Assembly: GCF_014764365.1 (NCBI RefSeq)
Contig: NZ_CP061718.1
Coordinates: forward strand, 3,054,501 to 3,118,500
Reading direction: 5' to 3'
DNA: 64,000 bases
Source: Roseococcus microcysteis
Lineage (GTDB): Bacteria; Pseudomonadota; Alphaproteobacteria; Acetobacterales; Acetobacteraceae
Of the stretch, positions 47,717 to 56,517 are shown piece by piece; the stretch's first letter is position 1; every line of letters starts with the position of its first letter. The notes beneath the pieces were generated by a model that did not search any database, had not been told where the DNA came from, and saw only the letters and a program-made list of their open reading frames with translations. The translations under genes were made by a program, and so were the position numbers.

Positions 47717-48700
47717 TCAGCGGCGCCAGGGGTCCTCGCGCCAGAGTCGCCCGATCTCCTCGTTCAGCTGCGTCAGGTAGGTGCGGTACTCCTCCCGCGG
47801 CATGGGCGCGAGGAAGAGCAGCTGCTCGCGCGCCTTCACCTGGAATTCGGGGTCCGCCAGCGAGGCGGTGACGGCGTTGGACAGGCGCTCGATGATCTCG
47901 GTCGGCGTGCCGGCGGGCACGGCGAGGCCACGGTCGGACCCCGCGACGACGTCAATGCCCTGCTCGCGCATGGTCTTGGCGTCGGGCAGCTCGTCCCAGC
48001 GGTTGGCGGCCATGAAGCCGAGGTTGCGGATCTGCCCCTCCTTCACGAAGGGCGCGGCCTCGCCGATGCCGAAGGTGCTGGCCATGATGTGCCGGCCCAG
48101 CAGGGCGGTGCGGTTGGGCGCGGTGCCGGGGAAGGGCACCAGCGTCGCGCGGATGTCCACCTTCCGCATGAAGGCGAGCGTGGCGAGATGCATGGCCGAG
48201 CCCGTGCCCTGCATGCCGATGGTCATGCGGCCGGGATTCGCCTTCGCCCAGGCCACCAGCTGGTCAATGGTCTGGAATTCGCTGGACGGGTGGACGTTGA
48301 TCGAGGCCGGGTCGGAGACGAGGTTCGCGACGAACTCGAAGCTCTCGAAGGTGTAGCGCGTGCGGCGCTCATGCGGGATCGTGATGAAGGCCGGCGCGTT
48401 CAGCATGCCGATGGTGTGGCCATCCGGCCGCGCCTGCGCGAGCTGCGTGAAGCCGATCTCACCACCCGGCCCCGGACGGTTCACCACGCCGATGCGCGCG
48501 CCGCCGCCCAGATGCTTTTCCATGAAGGGTGCGAGGGTGCGGGCCAGGATGTCCGTGCCGCCGCCCGCCGCGAAGCCGATGAGCAATTCGATGGGGCGCG
48601 AGGGCCAGCTTTGCGCGCTTGCGTGGGGGACAATGGCCGGCGTGGCGAGCACCCCCATGGCGGTGGCGGACAGCAGGCTCCGGCGGTGAAGGCGCGTCAT
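47717..48700 (-). CDS. Tripartite tricarboxylate transporter substrate-binding protein TctC (Bug family)
   Basis: 327 residues with a Tat-like leader (LHRRSLLSATAMGVLATPAI). Bug features: WPSRPIELLIGFAAGGGTD, VNRPGPGGEIGF and GMQGTGSAMHLATLAF. It is the likely receptor for the TctAB permease just downstream. The ATG at 48700 is used; an ATG at 48730 is possible. It is the first gene of the organic-acid cluster, and the divergent space is occupied by the end of the GST gene. Confidence 0.88.
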   Translation of the reverse strand: MTRLHRRSLLSATAMGVLATPAIVPHASAQSWPSRPIELLIGFAAGGGTDILARTLAPFMEKHLGGGARIGVVNRPGPGGEIGFTQLAQARPDGHTIGMLNAPAFITIPHERRTRYTFESFEFVANLVSDPASINVHPSSEFQTIDQLVAWAKANPGRMTIGMQGTGSAMHLATLAFMRKVDIRATLVPFPGTAPNRTALLGRHIMASTFGIGEAAPFVKEGQIRNLGFMAANRWDELPDAKTMREQGIDVVAGSDRGLAVPAGTPTEIIERLSNAVTASLADPEFQVKAREQLLFLAPMPREEYRTYLTQLNEEIGRLWREDPWRR

Positions 48701-48815
48701 GGCGTTGGCTCCCGTTCTGTTCTGTTTCATGGACACAGACGCCCGCCGGCGCCCGCCTCCCCCTGTGGGGGCGCACGGTAACACGGGAGGGCGCGCGGTC
48801 AACGTGAAGGCGGCC

Positions 48816-49505
48816 TCAGGCCTCGGCGCTGGGGGTGGCGCGGGCCAGGCCGCCATAGGCGTCCAGCATGCGTTCGCGCCAGGACCAGACGGGATCATCC
48901 TCGGCCAGCAGGCGCAGCGGGCTGGCGCCGCGCGCCCACATGAAGGCGCCCATCACCACATGGTCCGCGTAGTCGGGCGCTTCGCCGCCGAGGAAGGGCT
49001 GTGCCGCGACGGCGTCGCGCAGCGGCGTGAGCATGGCGCGGAATTCCGGCAAGCGCGCCTCACGGTCGCGCGTCACTTCCGCGAGCTTCATGCCGAAGCG
49101 CTTTTCCCGGCTTGCGATGAAGTAGCTCCGCGCCTTCTCGTCCAGCAAGGGCGGCACGTCCGAGACGATCAGCCGGATCAGCGCCGCATGGAACACCGTC
49201 CCGGTCCAGGACTGGATGAAGCGATAGGCCGGGGCGCCGCCCGGCATCAGGGTGGGAAGCTCCGGATAGGCCTCGTCGAGATGGCGCGCGATGGCGAAGG
49301 AATCCGGCACCACGCGGCCGCCATCCACCAGCACGGGCACCTTGTCATGCTTCGCGAAGGCGAGGCGCTCCGTTTCGGTGAAGCGCCAGGGAATGCTCTC
49401 GAAGTCGAGGCCCTTGTGCGCCAGCGCGAAGCGGCTGCGCCAGCAGAAGGGGCTGAAGATCCGCGCCGGGTCGGAGCCGCAGAGTTCGTAGAGTTGCCGC
49501 GCCAT
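48816..49505 (-). CDS. Glutathione S-transferase family protein
   Basis: 229 residues with a thioredoxin-like N-domain (LYELCGSDPARIFSPFCWRS, with the catalytic-loop SPFCWRSRFAL) and VPVLVDGGRVVPDSFAIARHL carrying the cis-Pro and Asp/Ser contacts for glutathione, then an all-helical C-domain. The sequence resembles the beta-etherase-like branch of GSTs. The cytosolic function is detoxification or thiol transfer, substrate unknown. Its ATG is three bases from the stop of the DUF4139 gene, so the two are cotranscribed. Confidence 0.86.
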   Translation of the reverse strand: MARQLYELCGSDPARIFSPFCWRSRFALAHKGLDFESIPWRFTETERLAFAKHDKVPVLVDGGRVVPDSFAIARHLDEAYPELPTLMPGGAPAYRFIQSWTGTVFHAALIRLIVSDVPPLLDEKARSYFIASREKRFGMKLAEVTRDREARLPEFRAMLTPLRDAVAAQPFLGGEAPDYADHVVMGAFMWARGASPLRLLAEDDPVWSWRERMLDAYGGLARATPSAEA

Positions 49506-49508
49506 GGC

Positions 49509-51515
49509 TCAGCCCTCCCAGGCCACGACGCGCTGGGCGGCGTTGCGCCAGGCGGTCCAGGCGGCATCGGCGGCGCGGCCGCTGCGTTCGGCCGCGAGCG
49601 AGGCGGCGTTCAACGCGACGCGCGCGGGCTCGCGCTCGGCGCCCGTGCGGTCTTCCAGCGCGCGGCGGGCGCGCAGCAGGGCGGCTTCCGCGGCGGCATG
49701 GTCGCGGGCGGCGGTGCGGAAGGCGTCCATCAGGCGCAGGGCCTCGGCATAGGCGGTGATCAGCCCCTCCAGCCCGGTGCGGCCTTCGGCGCCGGCGGGC
49801 AGGCGTTCCAGCACCTCGCGCAGCGCGGCCAGGCGGTCGGTGCCGCCGGGCAGTCGGGCGGTGTCGCGGTCCAGCGCCAGGTCGCGCCAGATGGGGGGCA
49901 GGGGCTCGGGCAGGGCCGGGTCCCAGAGGGGGATGGTGCGGGTGGAGCGGCGTTCCCACTCGAAGCCGTGCTCGGCGGCGGCGCCTTCCAGCGTCACCTC
50001 CACGCGCAGCCCGAAATCCCCCTCTGCGACGGGCTGGAATTGCGGGGTCTCGCCGCGCCGCGTGGGCAGGTCCAGCACCAGCGTGCCGCGCTGGGCACCG
50101 CCATCCACCGCCAGCCGTAGCCGGTGCAAGGCGCGCTGCGCGACCAGCACCGCGCCGCGGCGGAAGGTGACGCCGGTGGGCTCGGTGCGGTCATCCCGCG
50201 CGGCGTTGAGCCGCACGCCCTGGTCGCGCCCGAAGGCCAGCAGCCGGGTCGCGCCCGCCGGCATGCCGGGCAATTGCGCATCGCCCAGGAAGCCGTCCGT
50301 CTCGGCGCCCTGGCTGCCATAGATGGTGGCGAGGCCCGGCGGCAGCGGGTGGTCCGCCGCGTTGCGGAGGCGCAGCGCCTGGAGCGGGTGGCGCGCGGCC
50401 AAATCCTGCACCCACCACACCCGCTCGGCCGGCAGGCGCATGTCGAGGAAGGGCACATTGGCCGTCTCGCCCGCCTGGATGGTCACGGGGTCCACCAGCA
50501 CGAAGGCCACCCGGCCGAGCGAGGCCTCGGCGGCCACAGGGGGCGCGGCGGGGGCAGCTTCCGCCACCGGCGCCGAGGCAGGGGCGGGCGCGGGCAGCGC
50601 GAAGGCGCGGGCCAAGGGGGCGGGCGCGGGCGTGGGCTGGGGGCGGTCACCCGTGTCGGGCCGCGCCTCCACCTGGCCGCTGCCCTCGATGGGCAGCTCG
50701 ATGCGCGGCAGCAGCACGGGGGTGTAGAGCGCCTGGCGGAAAGCCGCCGCCTCGCTGGACACCAGCGAGAGCCGGATGCCCGACCAATCGCTGCCGGTGA
50801 GGTTCTCCACCACCGCCCAGCCCATCAGCCGCGCCTCGGCACCCGTCTCGCCGAAGCCCGGCACGGTGATGCGCCAGGAGGGCTTCCACAGCGGCGCGCC
50901 GGCCACATAGGCCGCGGCGATCTCGCGCGGGGCATTGGCGCCCGCGCGCAGCGCCACGGTGACGGTGCGCGTGTCGGCCGTGCGCGTCTCCGCCAGCGCG
51001 GCGGCGGCGCGGGCCAGGCGCGCGGCGAGACCGGCGTCGCGCAGCTGCACCTCGTCGGCGGGGTCGAGGGTGAGGGCGCGCAGGCCCGTCGCGGTCAGCA
51101 GCGTCAGGCGCAGGCGGCCCTCATGCTCGGCGGCCTCGGCGATGCGGCCCTCGATGGCGCCGACCGTCACCTCCTGCCCGCGCAGCGCGTTGAACAGGGC
51201 GGCGCGGCTGTCGAAATCGTGGGGGCGCAGCGGCAGGCCGCGGAAGGCCTCGGCGGCGAGGTCCTGGGCCGGCAGGCGCACCCCCTCCACGCGCCCGGCC
51301 GGGTCCGCGACCACCAGCGAGCGCAGGATGTCGTCCACATCGGCCAGCGGCACGCGGAAGGTCACGGCGCCCGCATCGGGCGCCACCATGCCGCCGCGCA
51401 TGATCTGCGCGAGGCCGGCGGAGGAGAGCATCACCCCCCGCACCGGCAATTCCGTAGCCAGGACCGGTGTGGCGAGAACCAGCAGGAGGGCAGGCAGCAA
51501 ATTGCGGTGGATCAT
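49509..51515 (-). CDS. Exported DUF4139 domain-containing protein
   Basis: 668 residues with a signal peptide (NLLPALLLVLATPVLATELP). Features: a beta-rich N-terminal part (VRGVMLSSAGLAQIMRGGMV), the segment APLWKPSWRI and WAVVENLTGSDWSGIRLSLV that typify DUF4139, a Pro/Ala linker (about 295-345), a second beta domain and a helical, Ala/Arg-rich C-terminus (about 560-665) likely coiled. Role unknown; envelope localisation is inferred. GGAGG precedes the ATG at 51515; further ATGs at 51536 exist. Followed by the GST gene. Confidence 0.8.
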   Translation of the reverse strand: MIHRNLLPALLLVLATPVLATELPVRGVMLSSAGLAQIMRGGMVAPDAGAVTFRVPLADVDDILRSLVVADPAGRVEGVRLPAQDLAAEAFRGLPLRPHDFDSRAALFNALRGQEVTVGAIEGRIAEAAEHEGRLRLTLLTATGLRALTLDPADEVQLRDAGLAARLARAAAALAETRTADTRTVTVALRAGANAPREIAAAYVAGAPLWKPSWRITVPGFGETGAEARLMGWAVVENLTGSDWSGIRLSLVSSEAAAFRQALYTPVLLPRIELPIEGSGQVEARPDTGDRPQPTPAPAPLARAFALPAPAPASAPVAEAAPAAPPVAAEASLGRVAFVLVDPVTIQAGETANVPFLDMRLPAERVWWVQDLAARHPLQALRLRNAADHPLPPGLATIYGSQGAETDGFLGDAQLPGMPAGATRLLAFGRDQGVRLNAARDDRTEPTGVTFRRGAVLVAQRALHRLRLAVDGGAQRGTLVLDLPTRRGETPQFQPVAEGDFGLRVEVTLEGAAAEHGFEWERRSTRTIPLWDPALPEPLPPIWRDLALDRDTARLPGGTDRLAALREVLERLPAGAEGRTGLEGLITAYAEALRLMDAFRTAARDHAAAEAALLRARRALEDRTGAEREPARVALNAASLAAERSGRAADAAWTAWRNAAQRVVAWEG

Positions 51516-51660
51516 GGGCTTGGCCTCCGTGTGCATGCGGGGCGCGTGGGCGCCCGCCCCGGCATCTGACCATGGCGGCCCGCCCCCGGCCACCCGCCTG
51601 CAACCGTCCAGGCGGCGGCTACGTTCAAACCTGTGTGACCTTCGGCCTCATCTATTTTAA

Positions 51661-51689
51661 TTGAAAGTTGATGGTCGGAGCAATATTTT
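51661..51689 (+). promoter_or_regulatory. Candidate sigma-70-type promoter for the 181-residue protein gene
   Basis: TTGAAA (51661-51666), a 17-base spacer and TATTTT (51684-51689) stand in a markedly AT-rich stretch (51651-51710). The spacing to the ATG at 51714 is 24 bases and an AGGGGAA ribosome site lies between. Confidence 0.6.
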
Positions 51690-51713
51690 GCACTAAAGTT
51701 TAGGGGAAACGCC

Positions 51714-52259
51714 ATGGACAGCGTCGCAGCGGATCGGGTCGCGGCAGGCCGGCTCTGGCAGGGCCTTTCCGAGCCCAGCCGTGCCATGTGGGCCGCCGAT
51801 CGCTATTTCGCCCTCCTGGGCCGGCCGATGATGCAGGTGCGCCGCGAGAATGGCGAGGCCGTGCTCCTGGCGCTGGACCCCGCCACGGGCGCGTTTCTCC
51901 CCAGCTACGCCTTGCAGAACCGGTACCGTGACGGGCTGCTCGACGCGCAGCCGCTGGACCACGCCGCTTTCCACGCCCTGGTGCGGCGTTGGCGTGCCCG
52001 GGCGCTGGCCGAGTGCGAGGCCAGCCCCATCCTCTGGACGCGCACCACCGATGCGGATTTTCCCTATGCCGCCACCCGCGCGGGCCAGAAGCTGGCGCTG
52101 CGCTGCGGCGGCAACCTGGCGGAGCCGTCCTGGACCCTCTTCGCCGCCGGCGAGGAGGTGGGCGAACTCACCGCCTGGCCCGCCGCCTGGAATTGCGAGG
52201 AGCCGCGCGTCAGCGCCGCGCGAGCCGCATGGGCAGCGTCTCGCCTGGCCGCAGGCTGA
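51714..52259 (+). CDS. Uncharacterised protein (181 aa)
   Basis: I do not recognise this protein. It starts MDSVAADRVAAGRLWQGLSE and has no signal or membrane segment. Trp and Arg are common (RRWRARALAECEASPILWTR), and the middle (AMWAADRYFALLGRPMMQVR) resembles the core of some alpha/beta domains, without firm assignment. It has its own AT-rich promoter, opposite the DUF4139 gene. Its last 50 bases overlap the end of the converging P450 gene in antisense orientation. Confidence 0.65.
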   Translation: MDSVAADRVAAGRLWQGLSEPSRAMWAADRYFALLGRPMMQVRRENGEAVLLALDPATGAFLPSYALQNRYRDGLLDAQPLDHAAFHALVRRWRARALAECEASPILWTRTTDADFPYAATRAGQKLALRCGGNLAEPSWTLFAAGEEVGELTAWPAAWNCEEPRVSAARAAWAASRLAAG

Positions 52260-53658
52260 GGCGGCTGACGGCCTCGGCCACATGGCCGGGGCGCAGGCGC
52301 GGGCGGAAATGCTGGGCCAGCGTCGCCACCGCGATCATCGCCTCGTAGAGGCCGAAATGCTGCCCGGTGCAGATGCGCGGCCCCAGCGCGAAGGGCAGGT
52401 AGGTGAAGCGCGCGGGCGGCGGGGCGCCGGGCAGGAAGCGCTCGGGCCGGAACGCGTCGGGGTCCTGCCAATGGGCGCGGTGGCGGTGCACCACCCAGGG
52501 GGCCACGATGACGATGCTGCCCTTGGGCACCGGCACGCCCGTCACCTCCGTGTCCATCGCCGCCTCGCGCGCCAGCAGCGGGATGGGCGGGTAGAGGCGC
52601 AGCGTCTCCTCCACCACCGCCCGCGTGTAGGGCAGGTTCGGCAAATCCTCGAAGCCCGGGGCGCGGCCGCCCAGCACCCGGTCCAGCTCCTCGTGCAGCG
52701 CGGCTTCGGCCCAGGGCGCCTGGGAGAGCAGGAACCACACCCAGGCCATGACATTGGCCGTGGTCTCGTGCCCCGCCATGAAGATGGTGATGGCCTCGTT
52801 GCGGAAGGCCTCGCGCGTCATGCCGGGGTGGGAGGCCATGCCGGCCACCAGGGAAAGCTCGCCCCCGGCGGCGTTCAGCACCTCCTCGATCAGCCCGTCC
52901 ACCACGCGATGGATGCGCCGCACCTCGCCGCGCCGCAGCAGCCCGTTCAGCCGGGGCGTCCAGTCCGGCAGGCCGATGACGGAGGTGAGGTCGGTGTTGG
53001 AAATCCGCGCCTGGTAGCGCGCGAAGGCCTCGACCACCGTCGCGGTCGCGCGGCGGCCCACGGCCGTGCCGAAGATGGTGCGGCCGATGACCTCGGCGGT
53101 GAAGCGGCCCATCTCTTCCAGCATGTCCAGCTCGGCGCCCTCCGGCAGGGCGGCCCAGGCGTCGCGGGTTTCAACGGCGACCGCCGTCATCACGGGGGTC
53201 AGGCTCGCCATGCGCGAAGGGTGGGTGACGGATTGCACCACCCGCCGCCTTTCCTTCCACACCAACCCGTCCGAGATCAGCAGCCCGTCGCCCAGCAGGG
53301 GTTCGAGGGCGTGGCGCATCTGCGGCGACTTGCGCTCGAACGCCTCCGGCTGGCCGATCATCACCGACTGGATGGCCGGCGGCATGTTGAAGACGAAGAT
53401 GTTGCGGCTGAGCACCTTCATCCGGATGTGCGACTGGTCGAAGAACTGCTCGCTCCAGACGCCCAGCAGGTTGCGCCGCGCGATCAGGAACAGCCGCCAG
53501 ATGGGCAGCCGCCCGCGGTGCCGGGACGGGCGGGGGGGCAGGTAGGGCTCGGCCGGGGGGAGGGGAATGCTCAGGCGGCGGCCTCGGACCAGGGGAGGGA
53601 ACCCAGGCGGTAGACCAGCCCCGGGCGCGATGTCCAGGAGGATGGCCCTACAGGGCAT
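52210..53658 (-). CDS. Cytochrome P450 (class with canonical AGHETT I-helix)
   Basis: 482 residues. All P450 landmarks are present: the I-helix AGHETTANVMAWVWF, ExxR in EETLRLYPPIP and the haem loop FALGPRICTGQHF with the Cys ligand near residue 430. The PLPPAEPYLPPRPSRHRG proline-rich start and GVWSEQFFDQSHIRM suggest a bacterial fatty acid or terpene-type P450 branch, unproven. The ATG at 53658 is a guess, since no clear ribosome site precedes it (53733 is also possible). Convergent overlap of 50 bases with the 181-residue protein gene. Confidence 0.88.
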   Translation of the reverse strand: MPCRAILLDIAPGAGLPPGFPPLVRGRRLSIPLPPAEPYLPPRPSRHRGRLPIWRLFLIARRNLLGVWSEQFFDQSHIRMKVLSRNIFVFNMPPAIQSVMIGQPEAFERKSPQMRHALEPLLGDGLLISDGLVWKERRRVVQSVTHPSRMASLTPVMTAVAVETRDAWAALPEGAELDMLEEMGRFTAEVIGRTIFGTAVGRRATATVVEAFARYQARISNTDLTSVIGLPDWTPRLNGLLRRGEVRRIHRVVDGLIEEVLNAAGGELSLVAGMASHPGMTREAFRNEAITIFMAGHETTANVMAWVWFLLSQAPWAEAALHEELDRVLGGRAPGFEDLPNLPYTRAVVEETLRLYPPIPLLAREAAMDTEVTGVPVPKGSIVIVAPWVVHRHRAHWQDPDAFRPERFLPGAPPPARFTYLPFALGPRICTGQHFGLYEAMIAVATLAQHFRPRLRPGHVAEAVSRLSLRPGETLPMRLARR

Positions 53659-53820
53659 CTTATGATGAGGCGTCACATGGGGAAACGCGATGTGAACACC
53701 CGCTGCGCTGCTTCCCCCTGGTGAAAATGCCATATCCCAGGCTTGTCAGGGTCGCGTCAGCGGCCTAGTGGCCCGCATCCTTTCATGATAACCCGCCTGG
53801 GCAAGACTCGGGGGGAAGCC

Positions 53821-53837
53821 GGCCCGGATGTCGGGCC
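53821..53837 (+). promoter_or_regulatory. Hairpin in the acpP leader
   Basis: GGCCCG (53821-53826) pairs with CGGGCC (53832-53837) over a 5-base loop about 24 bases before the acpP ATG. It lies ahead of an AGGAG ribosome site and might tune expression of this very highly needed gene. Confidence 0.4.
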
Positions 53838-53860
53838 CGCGGCAGCAGGAGATTTTCGCG

Positions 53861-54103
53861 ATGAGTGAGACCGCCGACAAGGTGAAGAAGATCGTGGTCG
53901 AGCATCTGGGCGTCGAAGAGGCCAAGGTGACCCCCGAAGCCTCCTTCATTGACGACCTGGGCGCGGACAGCCTCGACACGGTCGAGCTGGTGATGGCCTT
54001 CGAGGAAGCCTTCGGCGTGGAAATCCCCGACGACGCGGCCGAGAAGATCCAGACCGTCAAGGACGCGATCGAGTTCATCGAGAAGCAACAGGCCGCGGCC
54101 TGA
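53861..54103 (+). CDS. acpP: Acyl carrier protein
   Basis: 80 residues, acidic and helical. The phosphopantetheine attachment site is the Ser in [12 protein letters not shown] (Ser37). It carries growing acyl chains in type II fatty acid synthesis. The order acpP-fabF-mltG downstream is standard in alphaproteobacteria. The ATG ([10 protein letters not shown]) has an AGGAG site; an upstream in-frame extension to 53828 lacks family character. Confidence 0.96.
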   Translation: MSETADKVKKIVVEHLGVEEAKVTPEASFIDDLGADSLDTVELVMAFEEAFGVEIPDDAAEKIQTVKDAIEFIEKQQAAA

Positions 54104-54127
54104 GCTTTCTCCGCGGGGTTTCATAAC

Positions 54128-55411
54128 GTGTTTGCGCCAGGATTCGCGCCGCGGCGCGTCGTTGTCACCGGCATGGGAATCACGGGCCCGCTCGGGCTCG
54201 GGGTGGAGCGCTTCTGGCGCCGGCTGGTCAATGGCGAAAGCGGCATCTCCGCCATCCAGTCCTTCGACGTGAAGGACCTGCCGGCCAAGATCGCGGGCCA
54301 GGTTCCCCCCGGAACCCGCGCCGAGGGCGGCCTGGACCTCAACGAATGGATCCCCGTCAAGGAACAGAAGAAGATGGGCCGCTTCATCCAGCTCGCCTGG
54401 GTGGCCGCGGCCGAGGCCATCGAGGACAGCGGATGGGCCCCCGAGGATGAAGCGGGTCGTTGCGCCACCGGCGTGATGATCGGCTCCGGCATCGGCGGCC
54501 TGGAAGTGATCCAGGAGGCGGGCGGCCTGGTCGCCGCCGGCAAGTCCCGGCGCCTCTCGCCCTTCTTCATTCCCTCCGCGCTGGTGAACCTCGCCTCCGG
54601 GCAGGTCTCCATCCGCTACGGTTTCAAGGGCCCGAACCATTCGGCCGTGACGGCCTGCGCCACGGGCGTGCACGCCATCGGTGACGCCGCGCGCCTCATC
54701 GCGCTGGGCGATGCCGATGTGATGGTGGCCGGCGGCGCCGAGGCCGCCATCTGCGAACTGGGCATCGGCGGCTTCTGCGCCGCGCGCGCCCTGTCCACCA
54801 GCTACAACGACACGCCGGCCGAGGCCTCCCGCCCCTGGGACAAGGGCCGCGACGGCTTCGTGATGGGTGAGGGTGCCGGCGTGGTCGTGCTCGAGGAATA
54901 TGAGCACGCCAAGGCGCGCGGCGCGAAGATCTACGCCGAGGTCATCGGCTATGGGATGAGCGGCGACGCCTACCACATCACCTCCCCCACCGAGGATGGC
55001 GAGGGCGGCTACCGCGCCATGAAGGCGGCCCTGGCCTCGGCCGGGATTACGCCCGAGCAGGTGCAGTATGTGAACGCGCACGGCACCTCGACGCCGATGG
55101 GCGACGACATCGAGCTTTCGGCCGTGGAGCGCCTCTGGGGCGACGCGGCCAAGGGCCTCGCCATGTCCTCGACCAAGTCGGCCACGGGGCATCTGCTGGG
55201 TGCGGCCGGCGCGGTGGAGGCGATCTTCTCCATCCTCGCCATCCGCGACAACGTGGCCCCGCCCACGCTGAATCTGGAAGAGCCTTCGCGCCCGTCGCCG
55301 ATCGATCGGGTGGCCAAGACCGCGCAGGAACGCAAGATCGAGGTGGCGCTGTCCAACAGCTTCGGCTTTGGCGGCACCAACGCCTCGGTGGTGTTCCGGG
55401 CGGCGCCTTGA
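54128..55411 (+). CDS. fabF: Beta-ketoacyl-ACP synthase II
   Basis: 427 residues of the thiolase-fold condensing enzymes. The catalytic Cys is in VTACATGVHA (Cys177), the two His are in NAHGTSTPMG and ATGHLLGAAG, and GFGGTN closes the fold. It elongates acyl-ACP chains and controls unsaturated chain length at low temperature in relatives. The GTG start sits 24 bases after acpP, typical of a coupled operon. A stem-loop separates it from mltG. Confidence 0.95.
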   Translation: MFAPGFAPRRVVVTGMGITGPLGLGVERFWRRLVNGESGISAIQSFDVKDLPAKIAGQVPPGTRAEGGLDLNEWIPVKEQKKMGRFIQLAWVAAAEAIEDSGWAPEDEAGRCATGVMIGSGIGGLEVIQEAGGLVAAGKSRRLSPFFIPSALVNLASGQVSIRYGFKGPNHSAVTACATGVHAIGDAARLIALGDADVMVAGGAEAAICELGIGGFCAARALSTSYNDTPAEASRPWDKGRDGFVMGEGAGVVVLEEYEHAKARGAKIYAEVIGYGMSGDAYHITSPTEDGEGGYRAMKAALASAGITPEQVQYVNAHGTSTPMGDDIELSAVERLWGDAAKGLAMSSTKSATGHLLGAAGAVEAIFSILAIRDNVAPPTLNLEEPSRPSPIDRVAKTAQERKIEVALSNSFGFGGTNASVVFRAAP

Positions 55412-55420
55412 CGCGGGCTT

Positions 55421-55447
55421 CCGGGCGCCCCTCGCGGCGGCGCCCGG
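55421..55447 (+). terminator. Stem-loop between fabF and mltG
   Basis: A perfect 9-bp stem (CCGGGCGCC with GGCGCCCGG) and a 9-base loop, followed by GCTCTTTCC. It begins 9 bases after the fabF stop and lies 25 bases before the mltG ATG, so it is a partial terminator or attenuator. Confidence 0.6.
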
Positions 55448-55472
55448 GCTCTTTCCTGCCGGTCAACTTCTG

Positions 55473-56441
55473 ATGTTGCGCGTGCTGCGCCTGCTGGGGT
55501 CGCTTGTGCTCGCGCTGGCCGTGCTGGCCGGCATCCTGGCCTTCATGGCCTGGCGCGAAGTGGATGCGCCCGGCCCCCTGGCCGAGCCCGCCCAGGTGGT
55601 GATCCCGCGCGGCGGCACGGGCGCCATCGCCGACACATTGGCCGAGCGTGGGGTGATTTCCGACCCCCGCCTCTTCACCGCCGCCGCCGTGCTGACCCGC
55701 AACGAAGGCCCGCTGCGCGCCGCCGAATTCGCCTTCCCCGCCCGCGCCTCCATCCGCCAGGTGCTGACGGTGCTGCGCGAGGGGAGGCCCGTGCAGCGCC
55801 GCCTGACCATTGCCGAGGGGCTGACGGCGCGGCAGATCACCCAACTCATTGACGACATGGAAGGCCTGACCGGCGAGACGCCCCCCATCGCGGAGGGCGC
55901 CCTGCTGCCGGAGACCTATGCCTTCACCCTGGGTGACAGCCGTGCCTCCATCGTGCGCCGCGCCACCGCGGCCATGGAGCAGGCGGTGGAGGAGGCCTGG
56001 GCCGCCCGCGCGCCCAATCTGCCGCTGGCCTCTCCGCGCGAGGCGGTGATCCTGGCCTCCATCATCGAGCGGGAGACGGGTGTGGCGGGGGAGCGTGGGC
56101 TGGTGGGCGGCGTCTTCATCAACCGGCTGCGGCGCGGGATGATGCTGCAATCGGACCCGACGGTGGCCTATGGGGCGGGGCAGGGCATGCCGCTGGACCG
56201 GGCGCTGACGCGGGCGGACCTGAACGAGGACCACCCCTTCAACACCTACCGCATCCGTGGCCTGCCGCCGGGGCCCATCGCCTCGCCGGGCCGCGAATCC
56301 CTGCGCGCCGCCACCCAGCCGGAGACCACGGACTACCTGTATTTCGTGGCGGATGGCACGGGCGGCCACGCCTTCGGCCGCACGCTGGAGGAACATAACC
56401 GGAATGTCGCGCGCTGGCGCGCGCTGCGCCGGGCGCAATAA
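55473..56441 (+). CDS. mltG: Endolytic transglycosylase MltG
   Basis: 322 residues with an N-terminal membrane anchor (LLGSLVLALAVLAGILAFMA), a LysM-like segment and the YceG-like catalytic domain. The catalytic Glu lies in ILASIIERETGV (near residue 198), with VGGVFINRLRRGMMLQSDPTVAYG and LNEDHPFNTYRIRGLPPGPI as family motifs. It cuts glycan strands to terminate chain growth in the periplasm. The end of the gene is followed by a near copy of its last codons (56443-56476). Confidence 0.94.
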   Translation: MLRVLRLLGSLVLALAVLAGILAFMAWREVDAPGPLAEPAQVVIPRGGTGAIADTLAERGVISDPRLFTAAAVLTRNEGPLRAAEFAFPARASIRQVLTVLREGRPVQRRLTIAEGLTARQITQLIDDMEGLTGETPPIAEGALLPETYAFTLGDSRASIVRRATAAMEQAVEEAWAARAPNLPLASPREAVILASIIERETGVAGERGLVGGVFINRLRRGMMLQSDPTVAYGAGQGMPLDRALTRADLNEDHPFNTYRIRGLPPGPIASPGRESLRAATQPETTDYLYFVADGTGGHAFGRTLEEHNRNVARWRALRRAQ

Positions 56442-56476
56442 GGTCGCGCTGGCGCGCGCTGCGCAGGGCGCAGTAA
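56405..56476 (+). repeat. Tandem near-duplication of the mltG 3' end
   Basis: Copy 1 (56405-56441) ends the gene with codons for RWRALRRAQ and TAA. Copy 2 (56443-56476), beyond the stop, also encodes RWRALRRAQ and TAA in another frame relative to the gene, with two synonymous changes (CGG/AGG and CAA/CAG) and a two-base length difference near its start. Confidence 0.7.
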
Positions 56477-56483
56477 CACCGCC

Positions 56484-56511
56484 GAAAAAGAAAAGGGGGC
56501 GCGAAGCCCCC
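56484..56511 (-). terminator. Intrinsic terminator of the DUF4167 gene
   Basis: On the minus strand a GGGGGC-TTCGC-GCCCCC hairpin (arms 56506-56511 and 56495-56500) is followed directly by TTTTCTTTTT (56494-56485). It starts 7 bases after the DUF4167 stop. Good stem plus T-run; it is the clearest intrinsic terminator in the window. Confidence 0.85.
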
Positions 56512-56517
56512 CATCCC

